Source of the DNA: Micromonospora ureilytica
Lineage (GTDB): Bacteria; Actinomycetota; Actinomycetes; Mycobacteriales; Micromonosporaceae
Length of the DNA stretch: 64,000 bases
Assembly (NCBI RefSeq): GCF_015751765.1
Contig: NZ_JADOTX010000001.1
Coordinates: 806,001-870,000 of the forward strand
Direction: 5' to 3'
Below are positions 37,101 through 42,324 of this stretch, one piece after another (the first letter of the stretch is position 1; the number at the start of each line of letters is the position of its first letter). Below the pieces are notes generated by a model, which had not been told where the DNA came from, made no database searches, and saw nothing but the letters and a program-made list of their open reading frames with translations. The position numbers and the translations under genes are program-made.

Positions 37101-37569
37101 CGTGGCCGAGTAGCTCCCGGCAGACCAGCGCGAGCGTCTCAGCGTCCGCGGCGGCCGTGTGCATGGCCACAACCAGCACGTGGCGATCCTCGCTAGTGGC
37201 CACCAGCAGCGTGCGCCACAATGGAGCGACCCCTAATTCGAACGGACGGCTCAGGAACGACTCAACGAGCTGCCGCGCACGCGCGTCGGGCGCCGGATCG
37301 CCGGAGACGTCAATCGTTGAGACTTCCGGCTCGATCTCGTCACGGACCCGCTGGACGAGGCCGTCCCTCGTAACGCAGAGTTCGGTTCTGAGAATGTCGT
37401 GCCGGTTGCTCAGCGCCCGGCACTTGCGGCGCACCACGTCATCCCGTAAGTGGCCGGACACGACAAACGCCCTGTGTGAGCACAGCGTCATCGACCCCCC
37501 TACCAGCTGCTCGAGGACGTAAGACCGGTCCTGTTCGTAGGAGGCGGGATAGTGCTGCGCTTGGTTCAT
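25138..37569 (-). CDS. Hybrid NRPS-PKS: C-A-PCP-KS-AT-KR-ACP-KS-ACP-AMT-R
   Basis: This is a 4143-residue assembly line. By eye: condensation (1-440; usual HHxxxDG reads MHTAAAD, keeping the catalytic second His), adenylation (455-965), PCP (Ser ~1013, LGGDS), KS1 (1073-1505; TTCSTS, HGTGT, NIGHL), AT (1605-1890; GHSIG and AFHS, malonyl type), KR (~1970-2420; GGTGGLG, Ser/Tyr present, no LDD so not canonical B-type), ACP (~2440-2510; LGVDS), KS2 (2546-2968; TACSSS), a region with only AT-flanking linker and no AT (2970-3115), ACP (~3140-3225; LGADS), a PLP aminotransferase (3290-3725; Lys in TYGKILGGG) and an NADPH thioester reductase (3775-4130; GATGFLG, YxxxK). It should join one amino acid and two acetate units, aminate the final beta-keto group and release an aldehyde or alcohol. 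No thioesterase is present. Confidence 0.92.
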   Translation of the reverse strand: MNQAQHYPASYEQDRSYVLEQLVGGSMTLCSHRAFVVSGHLRDDVVRRKCRALSNRHDILRTELCVTRDGLVQRVRDEIEPEVSTIDVSGDPAPDARARQLVESFLSRPFELGVAPLWRTLLVATSEDRHVLVVAMHTAAADAETLALVCRELLGHGVDASDGQDGATAVATRQYREHAMRQRSIDAGTLQRQEEYWSTLLSGEPQPAELPAFVPRAADSDLRHRALRIPLPPDLVELLEQAARSSDSPASTVLTAAFAALLYRYGARDETTFCRAVSQGRPGGEGPALGPYRNVVPLRLAITAGTTFEQVLAETQGQLDRADQHGDYPYQQLLRHAPATSDAGPYALFPLLFDCELDLVPALSAGEAGMLAVTDYDLAPVSVGHDVHVTARRLTSGTVMDWSYRAALFPEDQITQVAGHFVQMLWAVLRHPEMPVATVPYLGPDELDRVRQRWNTRRTPYRRCAVHQLIVEQAARTPDTTAVEFRGERLSYAELDRRADLLAWRLLDAGARRDDRVGLCLDRSIELVVAVVAIMKAGCAVVPLDAAYPADRLDFMLRDAGVRVVVTDHAALLERRPAVAALFAPLTKVSADANSDAGPGRPLPEVNHDTIAYCIYTSGSTGLPKGVLVAHSALANLVSWHRAAWLSEVGTRTLLYSPISFDVSFHEILAGLCMGATLIQVDEDTRCNPMALLAFAHQERVAKWYMPFVALQQAAQAAQTGAVPEHLRELIVGGEVLRITPEIRDFAARTGCVIHNHYGSTECIDVATHTLSGDPSRWPAIAPIGTANVNNMNLFILDEARQLVPIGIVGELYAEGDCLAARYHRRPELTAERFVASPFGVQGARLYRLGDVGRYLPDGTIECLGRADNQTKIRGFRVEPTEVEAVLAEHHAVSECVVTTKVNDRRQTRLVAYVTPEDAVERVGLIDALRSHLAGRLPDYMRPTSYVLLDSLPLTPSGKLDVRGLPEPVTAEPDATAVAAADSTGIVARIWAELLDVSEVPSNKTFFELGGDSISLVLAHQQISAVLRRSIPIDALFRYPTVAELTRFLGEAPDVTDGEPAAEAPLPEPAGSDRDVAIVGMACRVPGAADVDQFWRHLCDGVESVTRLRDAQIHRLEPDQTEDPRFVPAAALLADTDLFDAAFFGYSAAEAAVIDPQQRLFLECAWEAVEDSGLDTSRHRVGVWAGASLNTYLINNVLPAKLGDRTFLSHRHFAEATELRIEQGNASDHLPTRVAFKLDLRGPSVNVQTTCSTSLVAVHAAVQALLAGDCDVALAGGVSIITPQNTGYLWREGMMVSSDGHCRAFDADADGTVFGNGLGVVVLKRLSTALADGDRVYAVVKGSAVNNDGAGKMDYSGPSVAAQTEVIVRAQERAGVPADTISYVETHGTGTRLGDPIEIAGLTEAFRRGRARDGQFCAIGSVKTNIGHLDEAAGVLGLIKTALSLHHGQLPPSLHFRSPNPLAGLAESPFFVNTELRAWPAAQGHPRRAGISSFGMGGTNCHVVIEEAPPRPGRPTTGIDRRSHLLPVSAKTEPALRANLQRHLRHLDGRDTSDFADFCYSAATGRRHFDHRIAIQAADIADARAQIAALLQAPDIGRPASCPSDERPRIAFACAGQGSHYLGMGRSLYDTQPVFRAAVDRCDELLRPELGRSLTGLLYGEQHDPAFDRTATTQPALFTIGYALSQLWQSWGVSPDVLIGHSIGEYVAACVGGVFSLEDAARLVAARGRLMQALPEGGGMAQIGAGVETVRRHLTEAGGSVAIAAVNAADLTVLSGPREALEQVCRTLRADGIEVVALNVDRAFHSPLMTPILDEFRAVAETVRYAAPSIDIVSTVTGSVLEAVEMSHAGYWVRHIVDPVRFSDAVSLVEQGGTRIFVELGPKAVLSALGRRRPGARGSQWLPSMTPRDADAAIAAYRRLYLTGVPVDWTGFDAPFARRRVPVPTYAFQRGRHWLDPRPAGSAAHPPMVATSQTRDDPGPADTVQMLVKSWSPVVLGSASAPASRRVAVLGSASRLTGVLRARAKVVVETDALAGCDTVVLVLEPDGPAALLTAVRDVLEPILGRAEGTRLWLVAPEPGTEAPLGHAGIGALARTLNAEHAELRSTALTILGADDPGNLAQAAALVEAGAPGEADELVIEAGLVLDGRLRTLHDSPLPAGRALPVRSDGTYLITGGTGGLGLRLALAMAQSGPARLVLVSRRGEPDQRDRHVWIALRATGVAVDVVRADVTDAARMHSVLDDCGAGLRGVVHCAGSLRDGPLLRQGDEVLATVLRPKVDGAWLLHELTRDRTLDFFVLSSSLASLLGYRGQAGYAVANEFLDELARHRRRLGLPALSVSWGSWAEAGMTARLSERHRARLIDEGERPITAEAAVRALATLIAAEVPHAAVASMDWARYAATQRTTPMIAEFAPDNFPAPPEAGASSIAGTLRALPPDRARALLRHTVMATIQRLLGGGEAELDATQGFVELGVDSLGALDLRARLQEKLGCRLPATVIFERPSPDELVRYLGERHFAADIEAVPAAGSTAAPGTLRPEIAPVPANPPVAIIGMSCRLPGADSPGDLWELLIEGRDAVREIPDQRWALDHWYDESAETPGKMYVRRAGLIDEADCFDPAFFGISPREAASMDPRHRLLLESAWSVVESAGIDPSTLRGTDTGVYLGCDEFLNDYLRQADGHLGNEPYLATGTTLSFTAGRISYKLGLHGPSIVTATACSSSLVALHSAVRAIRQDECGVAIVGGAKLMLAPEETVQLCRLSALSPDGVSKAFSAEADGFGRGEGVVTLLIKRLDRAVADGDPVYAVIRGSAVNHDGPSAGLTVPNGGAQARLIVKALADAGMSPADVTYLETHGTGTQLGDPIEVNALGDVFRQRDSPLLLGSVKANIGHLEEASGLAGVVKAVLALQHGVIPPQIHCAELNHNVDWSSLPVAVPRNTTAWPAGRPRTAGVSSFGMSGTNAHVLLESYQQPPAPAAAYSAPFVFPFSARDDADLAALLSRFADALPTLHDPAGVAWTLQSGRQPQRHRLAVVAADFTALRECLTHLDGPGVVRGLARTSGSGPAEIDDMLRRRDLAGLARAWCEGQVVDWAALYDGEPPARTALPTYPFKRMRLWLGPERTAPPLRSEPVSVREPVPTVPAPRTAPDDRPDLLEALREHVAGLLGMPGGDLSATDNIGDLGADSLTFMRLSQFIRDRHQVVISFQELTEEADSLVELARMVAQRLPASGAVTASPARVESSSPARAPATYPVEPEVPPAPVATVAEAPQSPRSSSGPSGPQHASQPTDTLTERQSRFLTDLVAAYSARTGRSKAAAEGDRDVLANCRMPPWQALCKEMAYPVVVDRSAGARFWDVDGREYVDISMGYGVHLFGHQPDFVVNALRDQLDRGLHIGPQTGQSGHVARLLCELTGTDRAVFCNSGTEAVMAALRFARAATGRTRFVMFEGSYHGWSDSTLALPAGADGAIPMTRGIGAGAMNDVVVLEYGAPESLDAIRALGPQLAAVLVEPVQSRRPDLQPTGFLRELREITQATGTALIFDEVITGFRVGPGGAQAWCGVRADLVTYGKILGGGMPIGAVAGRAEFMDTVDGGAWKYGDNSSPAVPTTFFGGTFNKNPLTMAAAEAVLTHLRDTGAQPQRELADRVTRMAQEFNDFCQAEGFPLRMVHFSSLFRFIGEGEYSLQRFPLAIDLFFHLMGLRGIYVLETRVCFLSTAHTPDDVRFVLDTAKACLSTLRGAGFFAPPADPVPAPRSGLSRLINDALPDPVLVPPSSAPATEARHVLLTGATGFLGAYLTAELLRHTEATLHCLVRADDEQHARDRVLANLRTYDCLDNLQTDRIVGVVGDIARQRLGLSDQVWQRLADSIDAIYHNGAQVNSLLPYEKLRAANVEGTRELLRLAVQGRAKAFHYISSDAVFDAYGYHRQARIYEDEPLRHCDSLYGGGYAESKWVADKLVVNARQAGLTASIYRPGMLTGALSGGCGQTGDFFVRFLRGIIQLGICPELDAIVDIAPVDLVSRTIVGISKEAGGQTYHLTHPQPIPYEEFIDAVREAGYQLEMVPLHVWDAELARISYEDDNPLYPLLPLFIESSDPVLRRSRLDVRNTTAGAPEHAPPDLRKLIPMYVERFREAGLLTQPNRTGWSG

Positions 37570-37686
37570 CAGGAGAACTGACTGCTTTCCTCGGGCGCTC
37601 AGGACTATGCCAATATATACCTGGCGACCTAAATGGACTGTCCCGTTTGCCGTGCCGTCCTCAGCCTGGCTCCGCCTCGCCAGGCA

Positions 37687-37986
37687 TTAGCCGGCCCTGT
37701 TCAGACACTCCCAACGGATGTCTGCTAAGGGACTTCTCTCTAGGTGGGTGAGGGCGTTGCCAGGGGTGGAGTCGCCGCGGTAGCCGCCGTCGGCAATGAC
37801 CGGCCGGCCGTCGGCGACACCGTCCCCGCCGCGCTCGGCGACCAGCCGAACCAGCTGGCGGAATTGGGTGGGCTGCAACCCGGTGAACGAAAAGAATCCA
37901 CTCCGAGCGGCTGCCGTGAGCACCTGCACCGCAGGCATCCTGCCCCAGCGTCCCCAATGGACAGAAGCCCCAGGGTTAGGAGACAT
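37687..37986 (-). pseudogene. Internally deleted IS5-like transposase
   Basis: The frame reads GFFSFTGLQPTQFRQLVRLV and then AERGGDGVADGRP, the N-terminal region of IS5-type transposases. It then jumps directly to VIADGGYRGDS, a motif normally over 100 residues further on, and runs to a stop. A large in-frame deletion has removed the middle. The DGGYRG region closely resembles the remnant at 11440-11540. It lies upstream of the NRPS-PKS start. Confidence 0.55.
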
Positions 37987-38386
37987 CCTTTAGCAGTTCG
38001 CCCCGATGCGCGTCGAGATAAATGTGATCACCGCCATAGCCTCGGTGTCTGAATTCCCGATCGAAGTGCGGTTATCAGTGCGCCATCTCGGCGGTGGGCG
38101 TCAGCGGATCGGTCCGCCGTGGAGTCTTTGACCACTGAGTGGCTCGCCTGTCCAGCACCGACCACGATTGTCGGCCGGAGAAGGAAATCGGGCGGGGTCA
38201 TGATGTACCGGGCTCCGGGCCGATGCAGCGCGCCGAGGGTGGATCTCGTAGCCTCCTCAACGGCCGCCGATGAAGCCGGCTGTCCAAGTGGCCCCGGAGA
38301 TGACCCCAGCGGCTCGGCCGCCGCGCCCCGCGACGGTTTGAACGACGGCCGAGTCCGGTGGAACCGGACGAGCGAGTCGGAGGAAT
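37987..38386. other. Intergenic stretch before the FAD oxidase gene
   Basis: These 400 bp hold no gene that I can support. The minus strand at 37987-38050 has a short frame ending RGYGGDHIYLDAHRGELL that could be the tail of a lost gene, but it is only about 30 codons between stops. A GGAGGA ribosome site for the FAD gene sits at the right end. Confidence 0.5.
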
Positions 38387-39682
38387 ATGTCCGAGATTCT
38401 GGAAGTGGTGGTCATTGGCGCCGGCATGTTCGGTGCGGCAGCAGCCAAACACCTCAGTCGCTCCGGTGCCCGAGCGCTGGTGATTGGGCCGGCCGAGCCA
38501 GAGGCCGGTGCCCCGGCGAGCCGGCATGCCTTCGGCGCATACTTCGACGAGGCACGCATCACCCGCCGGTTGGGTTGGGATCCAGTGTGGGGCACTACCG
38601 ACTCGCGCTCGCTGGAGCGGTTCCGCGACATCGAGGCCGAGTCTGGCATCGGTTTCTTCCACGAATGCGGATCGCTGGTTCTCCTGGCCCGGTCCATTGC
38701 GCACCGCACCGATGCGATCGTCGCGCAGTGCGCGGTCGAGGGCATCGAGCTGGACCGCCTGTCGGAGCCCGCCCTGCGCGCCGCGTTGCCCGCGCTCGGC
38801 ATCCTACCCATCTCCGGCGGCGTCGAAGGGCTGCTCGAACGCAAACAGGCCGGCTACCTGAACCCGAGGCGTTTGGTGCAGGCCCAACTGTCGCTCGCCC
38901 AGGCCGCTGGCGCACGCTTGCTACGCGCCGCCGTCACGATGGTCGGCAAGGACGCGGATGGAACCTGGCAGATCAGTATCCAGGACGGTGACACAACCTC
39001 GACGGTACACGCGCACCGGATCCTCATCGCCGCAGGCGCCTTCACCAACCACAACAACGTGCTTCCCGCCGGAACGCGTCTCGCCCTGCACGCCTTCAGC
39101 GAGCCGAACCTGCTGTTCGAGGTGAGTGACAGCCAGTTGGAGCAGCTGCGCCACGTTCCGCCGGTGGTGACGGTCGACCCGGACGACCTCGGTGACGCCA
39201 ATCTGTCGCTCTACCTGGTGCCGCCGGTCCAGTATCCGGACGGCAAGTGGTACATGCGTATCGGCCCGGGCATGCAGCCCTACGTCGAAGAACTCCGCAC
39301 CGTCAACGATATGGTGGACTGGTACGCCCGGCAGGAGCCTACGGCCCGCCAGACGGCGTCACTGACCAGAATGATGAACCTCTTGGTGCCGGCCCTCGAA
39401 CCCGTGTCGGTGCGCTTCTCCGGGTGCATCATCGAGAAGACGCCCTCGCGCTACCCGTACATCGGCCATCTGAACGGTGACCCGACCATCACGGTGGCGG
39501 TGGGCGGCAACGGGCACGGCGCCCGCGGATCGGACGAAATCGGTAGACTGGCCGCGCGGGTGCTCTGCGGTGAAACGTGGGACAGTTCGATCCCGCAGGA
39601 GACATTCACCCCGCTGTTGCAGAAGGACGAGCACGTCGGAGAGCGACCCGGATTCCTGAAGCCACCGTTCGGTCTCTGCTGA
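38387..39682 (+). CDS. FAD-dependent oxidoreductase (DAO / sarcosine-oxidase type)
   Basis: The product is 431 residues from ATG 38387 behind GGAGGA. The N-terminal VVVIGAGMFGAAAAKHL is the FAD-binding GxGxxG motif, and AHRILIAAGAFTNHNNVLP is the second FAD contact typical of the D-amino-acid-oxidase superfamily. The C-terminal PYIGHLNGDPTITVAVGGNGHGARGSDEIGR also matches this family. Members oxidise secondary or primary amines to imines. An amine oxidase next to an assembly line with an aminotransferase and reductase suggests a late oxidation of the alkaloid-like product. A related, decayed gene start lies at 11.2 kb. No membrane segment is seen. Confidence 0.85.
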   Translation: MSEILEVVVIGAGMFGAAAAKHLSRSGARALVIGPAEPEAGAPASRHAFGAYFDEARITRRLGWDPVWGTTDSRSLERFRDIEAESGIGFFHECGSLVLLARSIAHRTDAIVAQCAVEGIELDRLSEPALRAALPALGILPISGGVEGLLERKQAGYLNPRRLVQAQLSLAQAAGARLLRAAVTMVGKDADGTWQISIQDGDTTSTVHAHRILIAAGAFTNHNNVLPAGTRLALHAFSEPNLLFEVSDSQLEQLRHVPPVVTVDPDDLGDANLSLYLVPPVQYPDGKWYMRIGPGMQPYVEELRTVNDMVDWYARQEPTARQTASLTRMMNLLVPALEPVSVRFSGCIIEKTPSRYPYIGHLNGDPTITVAVGGNGHGARGSDEIGRLAARVLCGETWDSSIPQETFTPLLQKDEHVGERPGFLKPPFGLC

Positions 39683-39699
39683 TGTCGCCTCTGGACAGC

Positions 39700-39835
39700 T
39701 CAAGGGGGGTTGCTCGACACGAGGTGAGCTCGCATCGCTTCGAGTGCCTGCTCAGTGCCAACGCACTTGAGGACGGCATCCGCTCCCAAACCATCCGTCA
39801 GGTCACGGACGGCCTCCACTACCGGGGCCCCGGGG
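39700..39835 (-). pseudogene. Fragment of a zinc-type alcohol dehydrogenase
   Basis: The minus strand reads VVEAVRDLTDGLGADAVLK followed by CVGTEQALEAMRAH, the beta-alpha segment after the NAD-binding fold in medium-chain zinc dehydrogenases. Neither the N-terminal zinc-binding part nor the C-terminus is present. It is a decayed piece just right of the FAD oxidase. Confidence 0.5.
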
Positions 39836-40342
39836 TCGACAAGGGATGCCTCCGGTGACCCGGGAGCCCGCAATCGTCCTGCGGTGTCCAGCAATCGGTG
39901 CAGGTAATTGGCTGGACTCCGCGCGAAGCGGTGCATGGCGTCGCCATGACTGTCTACCCCAGCTCCGACACTGCAGCGGTCGGGCGACTCATCCGGAACC
40001 AAACCTCGCCGTGGCGGTGCGAGCGCAGATCCGCGCGTTGCAGGAGCACCGCGTTGCATCGCGCTGATCGGCGCTGGATGCTCTGGCGCTGCGCGCGGTT
40101 GTGGTGAACTTCAGAATTCGACGAGGGCGGTGAACCTCGTGCGCTCACTACCGAAGAACGCGAGCGGTACGGGTTGCCGTCAACGCCGGCCGACTGAAAC
40201 TCACCAGGACCCCTGCGGTGGCGCTCAAGCTTGATGCCTGCACGTTCATTTCGGTCGGTCGATAACCGAGCCAGCTGGCTGGCAAGATTGGACCATACGC
40301 GGCCCGACTTCGATTCATGCTCACGCCCGGTAGTGGGCGCGC

Positions 40343-40440
40343 GAGGTTGAGCCAACCCTGAACGTGCCGTAATCTATGAGCATGTGCACCCGTAATGGAG
40401 CACAGATGATACGTACAAGAGTTCGAATCTCGGACACATT
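40343..40440 (+). other. Possible attachment-site scar: integrase-tail-like and tRNA-3'-like sequence
   Basis: A short frame ending at TAA 40393-40395 reads ANPERAVIYEHVHP, reminiscent of the C-terminal end of tyrosine recombinases (AxIYQHA). It is followed at 40418-40435 by AAGAGTTCGAATCTCGG, which looks like a T-arm (TTCGAAT loop, three good stem pairs). A terminator follows at 40481. Integrase next to a tRNA 3' end is the classic edge of an integrated island, but no complete tRNA folds here, so this is tentative. Confidence 0.25.
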
Positions 40441-40480
40441 ATTTCCCCACGAAGCGTGATTTCTCTTCGCGTTTCGAGCG

Positions 40481-40508
40481 ATCCCCGTCCCGTTGGACGG
40501 GGATTTTT
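40481..40508 (+). terminator. Intrinsic terminator
   Basis: ATCCCCGTCC (40481-40490), loop CGTT, and GGACGGGGAT (40495-40504) form a perfect 10-bp stem followed by a run of T. The T-run is on the plus-strand side, so it ends rightward transcription, although no intact rightward gene lies just upstream; a lost tRNA-like transcript would fit. Confidence 0.8.
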
Positions 40509-40921
40509 GCTGTGCGGGTCAGGACGCTCGTCGGGGCGGTGAGCGGGAAGACCGCCGTGTCGGTCTCGATGGTCCAGGCGTCGTGGTCGCACACGATGAT
40601 CATGTTGTTGAGCCGCAGGTAGCCCGCGACGCTGTCGGGATCCTGGTCGCGCATTGCGGGGTGGTGCCGACAGAGGTAGCTGTCGTGTCGAATCCTGTCC
40701 AGGAGATGGTCCTCCCGGATGTAGAGGGTTTTCTGTCGTCTCGACGAGGTGGGTCGGGTGCAGGTGTTGCCGTGCGGGCATCGGTTCGGAATTCCGACGG
40801 ATCCGGCTTGTTGACGATCCGCCCCGCATCACAGTGTTGTTGGCGTGCCACGACCGCATCCGCACCGGCCGCGCGGCAGGTCTATTCGAACGGAGGTGAT
40901 CCCGACCATCTCCACAGGGTG
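40509..40921. other. Gene-poor stretch before the MTA phosphorylase gene
   Basis: These 413 bp contain only short frames without recognisable features. A 71-codon minus-strand frame (40439-40654) overlaps the terminator and has no family resemblance. I support no gene here. Confidence 0.5.
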
Positions 40922-41740
40922 TCAGGGCAGTGTGATCGGGAGCGGCACGTCCTGGTGACCCCGCGCACAGGCGCAGTTGGACGGCTCGGGCAGCGCCGGA
41001 ACCGCCTGGTAGAGCACCTCGCGTAGTCGCTCGACGTTCACGGCGAAGATGCGGAGTACCTCTGCGTGGCTGACTGCGTCGGCCGCGTCGACTCCGGCGT
41101 CGAGGTCGGTGACCAGGGCGATGGGGGTGTAGCACAGCTCCAGTTCACGGGCGAGGGTCGCTTCTGGGTGCCCGGTCATGTTGATCAGCTGCCAGCCCTG
41201 GCGGGCGTACCACTGGGACTCCGCCCGCGTGGAGAAGCGCGGTCCTTCCACGACCACCATCGTGGCGCCCACGACGGGTTCGACCCCGATCTCGCGGGCG
41301 GCGGCGACGACGGTCGCGCGCCCGTTCGGGCAGTACGGGTCGGCGAACGACGTGTGGACCGCACCGTCGTCGAAGTAGGTGCAGGCTCGTCCGCTGGTCC
41401 GGTCGACCATCTGGTCGGGGAGGACGAGCGTACCGGGGGCCAGTGCCGTGGTGAGTGATCCGACGGCGCAGGGTGCGAGTATCTGGCGTACCCCGAGCGC
41501 GCGCAGTGCCCAGAGGTTGGCCCGATAGTTGATGCGGTGCGGGGGGAACCGGTGGTCGGCGCCGTGCCGCGGCAGGAACGCCACCGTCCGGCCATCGACC
41601 TGGCCGACGGTGACCGGGTCGGAGGGGCGGCCGTACGGGGTGGAGACTTCGACCGCGGTGCCACCGGCCACCAGTTGATAGAGGCCACTGCCACCGATCA
41701 CTCCCACGTCGGCCCGGGGCGGTTCCGCGTACCTGGTCAA
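40922..41740 (-). CDS. mtnP: S-methyl-5'-thioadenosine phosphorylase
   Basis: The product is 272 residues from ATG 41740, with AGGAAGG 8 nt upstream. Family landmarks: VGVIGGSGLYQL (phosphate-binding loop), FLPRHGADHRFPPHRINYRANLWALRALGV, and VVVEGPRFSTRAESQWY with INMTGHPEATLARELELCYTPIALVTD, the purine- and ribose-binding region. It cleaves methylthioadenosine, a by-product of SAM use, to adenine and methylthioribose-1-phosphate in the cytoplasm. An ordinary housekeeping enzyme; it begins the conserved chromosomal side of the window. The neighbouring membrane protein gene is on the same strand but 41 nt away. Confidence 0.92.
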   Translation of the reverse strand: MTRYAEPPRADVGVIGGSGLYQLVAGGTAVEVSTPYGRPSDPVTVGQVDGRTVAFLPRHGADHRFPPHRINYRANLWALRALGVRQILAPCAVGSLTTALAPGTLVLPDQMVDRTSGRACTYFDDGAVHTSFADPYCPNGRATVVAAAREIGVEPVVGATMVVVEGPRFSTRAESQWYARQGWQLINMTGHPEATLARELELCYTPIALVTDLDAGVDAADAVSHAEVLRIFAVNVERLREVLYQAVPALPEPSNCACARGHQDVPLPITLP

Positions 41741-41781
41741 TGCTCGTGCCTTCCTGGAGACAGCGCCGGGACATCACCCGT

Positions 41782-42324
41782 TCAACGTGTCGATCCGGCG
41801 ATCCGTCGCCAGCGGATCTGCCGTATCAAGTACCAAACGCCGCTGACCAGGAACAGCGTGGCGGTGATGGCCAGCCATCGGGCCAGGTACGGATGCTGGT
41901 TCTGACCGGTGGCGGCGAGATAGGTTTCCCGGCCCTGCCGAAGGATGCCGGGGAGATACACCAGGAACAGCAGCCCGGTGGCGAGTGCCGGCACCCGGAT
42001 GTGGTTCAGCGTCGAGGGCCCCGACGCCGCCCGCCCGGCGCGGCCCGGCATCGGGTGGTGTGCGGCGGGCCCATCCGTCCCCCGCTTGCCGGAGCGCCCG
42101 AGCGCGCCGCGGAGCAACCGGTCGGCCGACGCGTAGATCGGAAAGAGGACGAGGTCGTGGGCGATGGCCGCCCCGACGAACCAGAGCAGCATCCGGCCAG
42201 CCGTGGCCTCGTCGGCGATGCGGAGCGCGACCCAACCGGCGAGGGTGAAACAGGCGATCATGGCGACCAGGTGCTGTGGGGACGATCCGTAGGCCGCTCG
42301 GAGTCGGGGGAGAGGCCTACCCAT
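41782..42324 (-). CDS. Small integral membrane protein of unknown function
   Basis: The product is 180 residues with four hydrophobic segments (near residues 20-38, 45-62, 108-128 and 148-165) and Arg-rich loops. Its ATG overlaps the stop of the molybdopterin oxidoreductase gene (GATGGGTAG), so it is co-translated with it and may be a partner subunit in the membrane. I do not recognise a family. There are no heme-binding or metal-binding motifs beyond scattered His. Confidence 0.65.
   Translation of the reverse strand: MGRPLPRLRAAYGSSPQHLVAMIACFTLAGWVALRIADEATAGRMLLWFVGAAIAHDLVLFPIYASADRLLRGALGRSGKRGTDGPAAHHPMPGRAGRAASGPSTLNHIRVPALATGLLFLVYLPGILRQGRETYLAATGQNQHPYLARWLAITATLFLVSGVWYLIRQIRWRRIAGSTR

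Noticed and set aside
37987..38050. Short minus-strand frame ending YGGDHIYLDAHRGELL
   Set aside because: It looks protein-like but is only about 30 codons between stops; it may be a gene tail, but no family can be named.
40439..40654. 71-codon minus-strand frame
   Set aside because: It overlaps an intrinsic terminator, has no ribosome site that I can see and no family resemblance.
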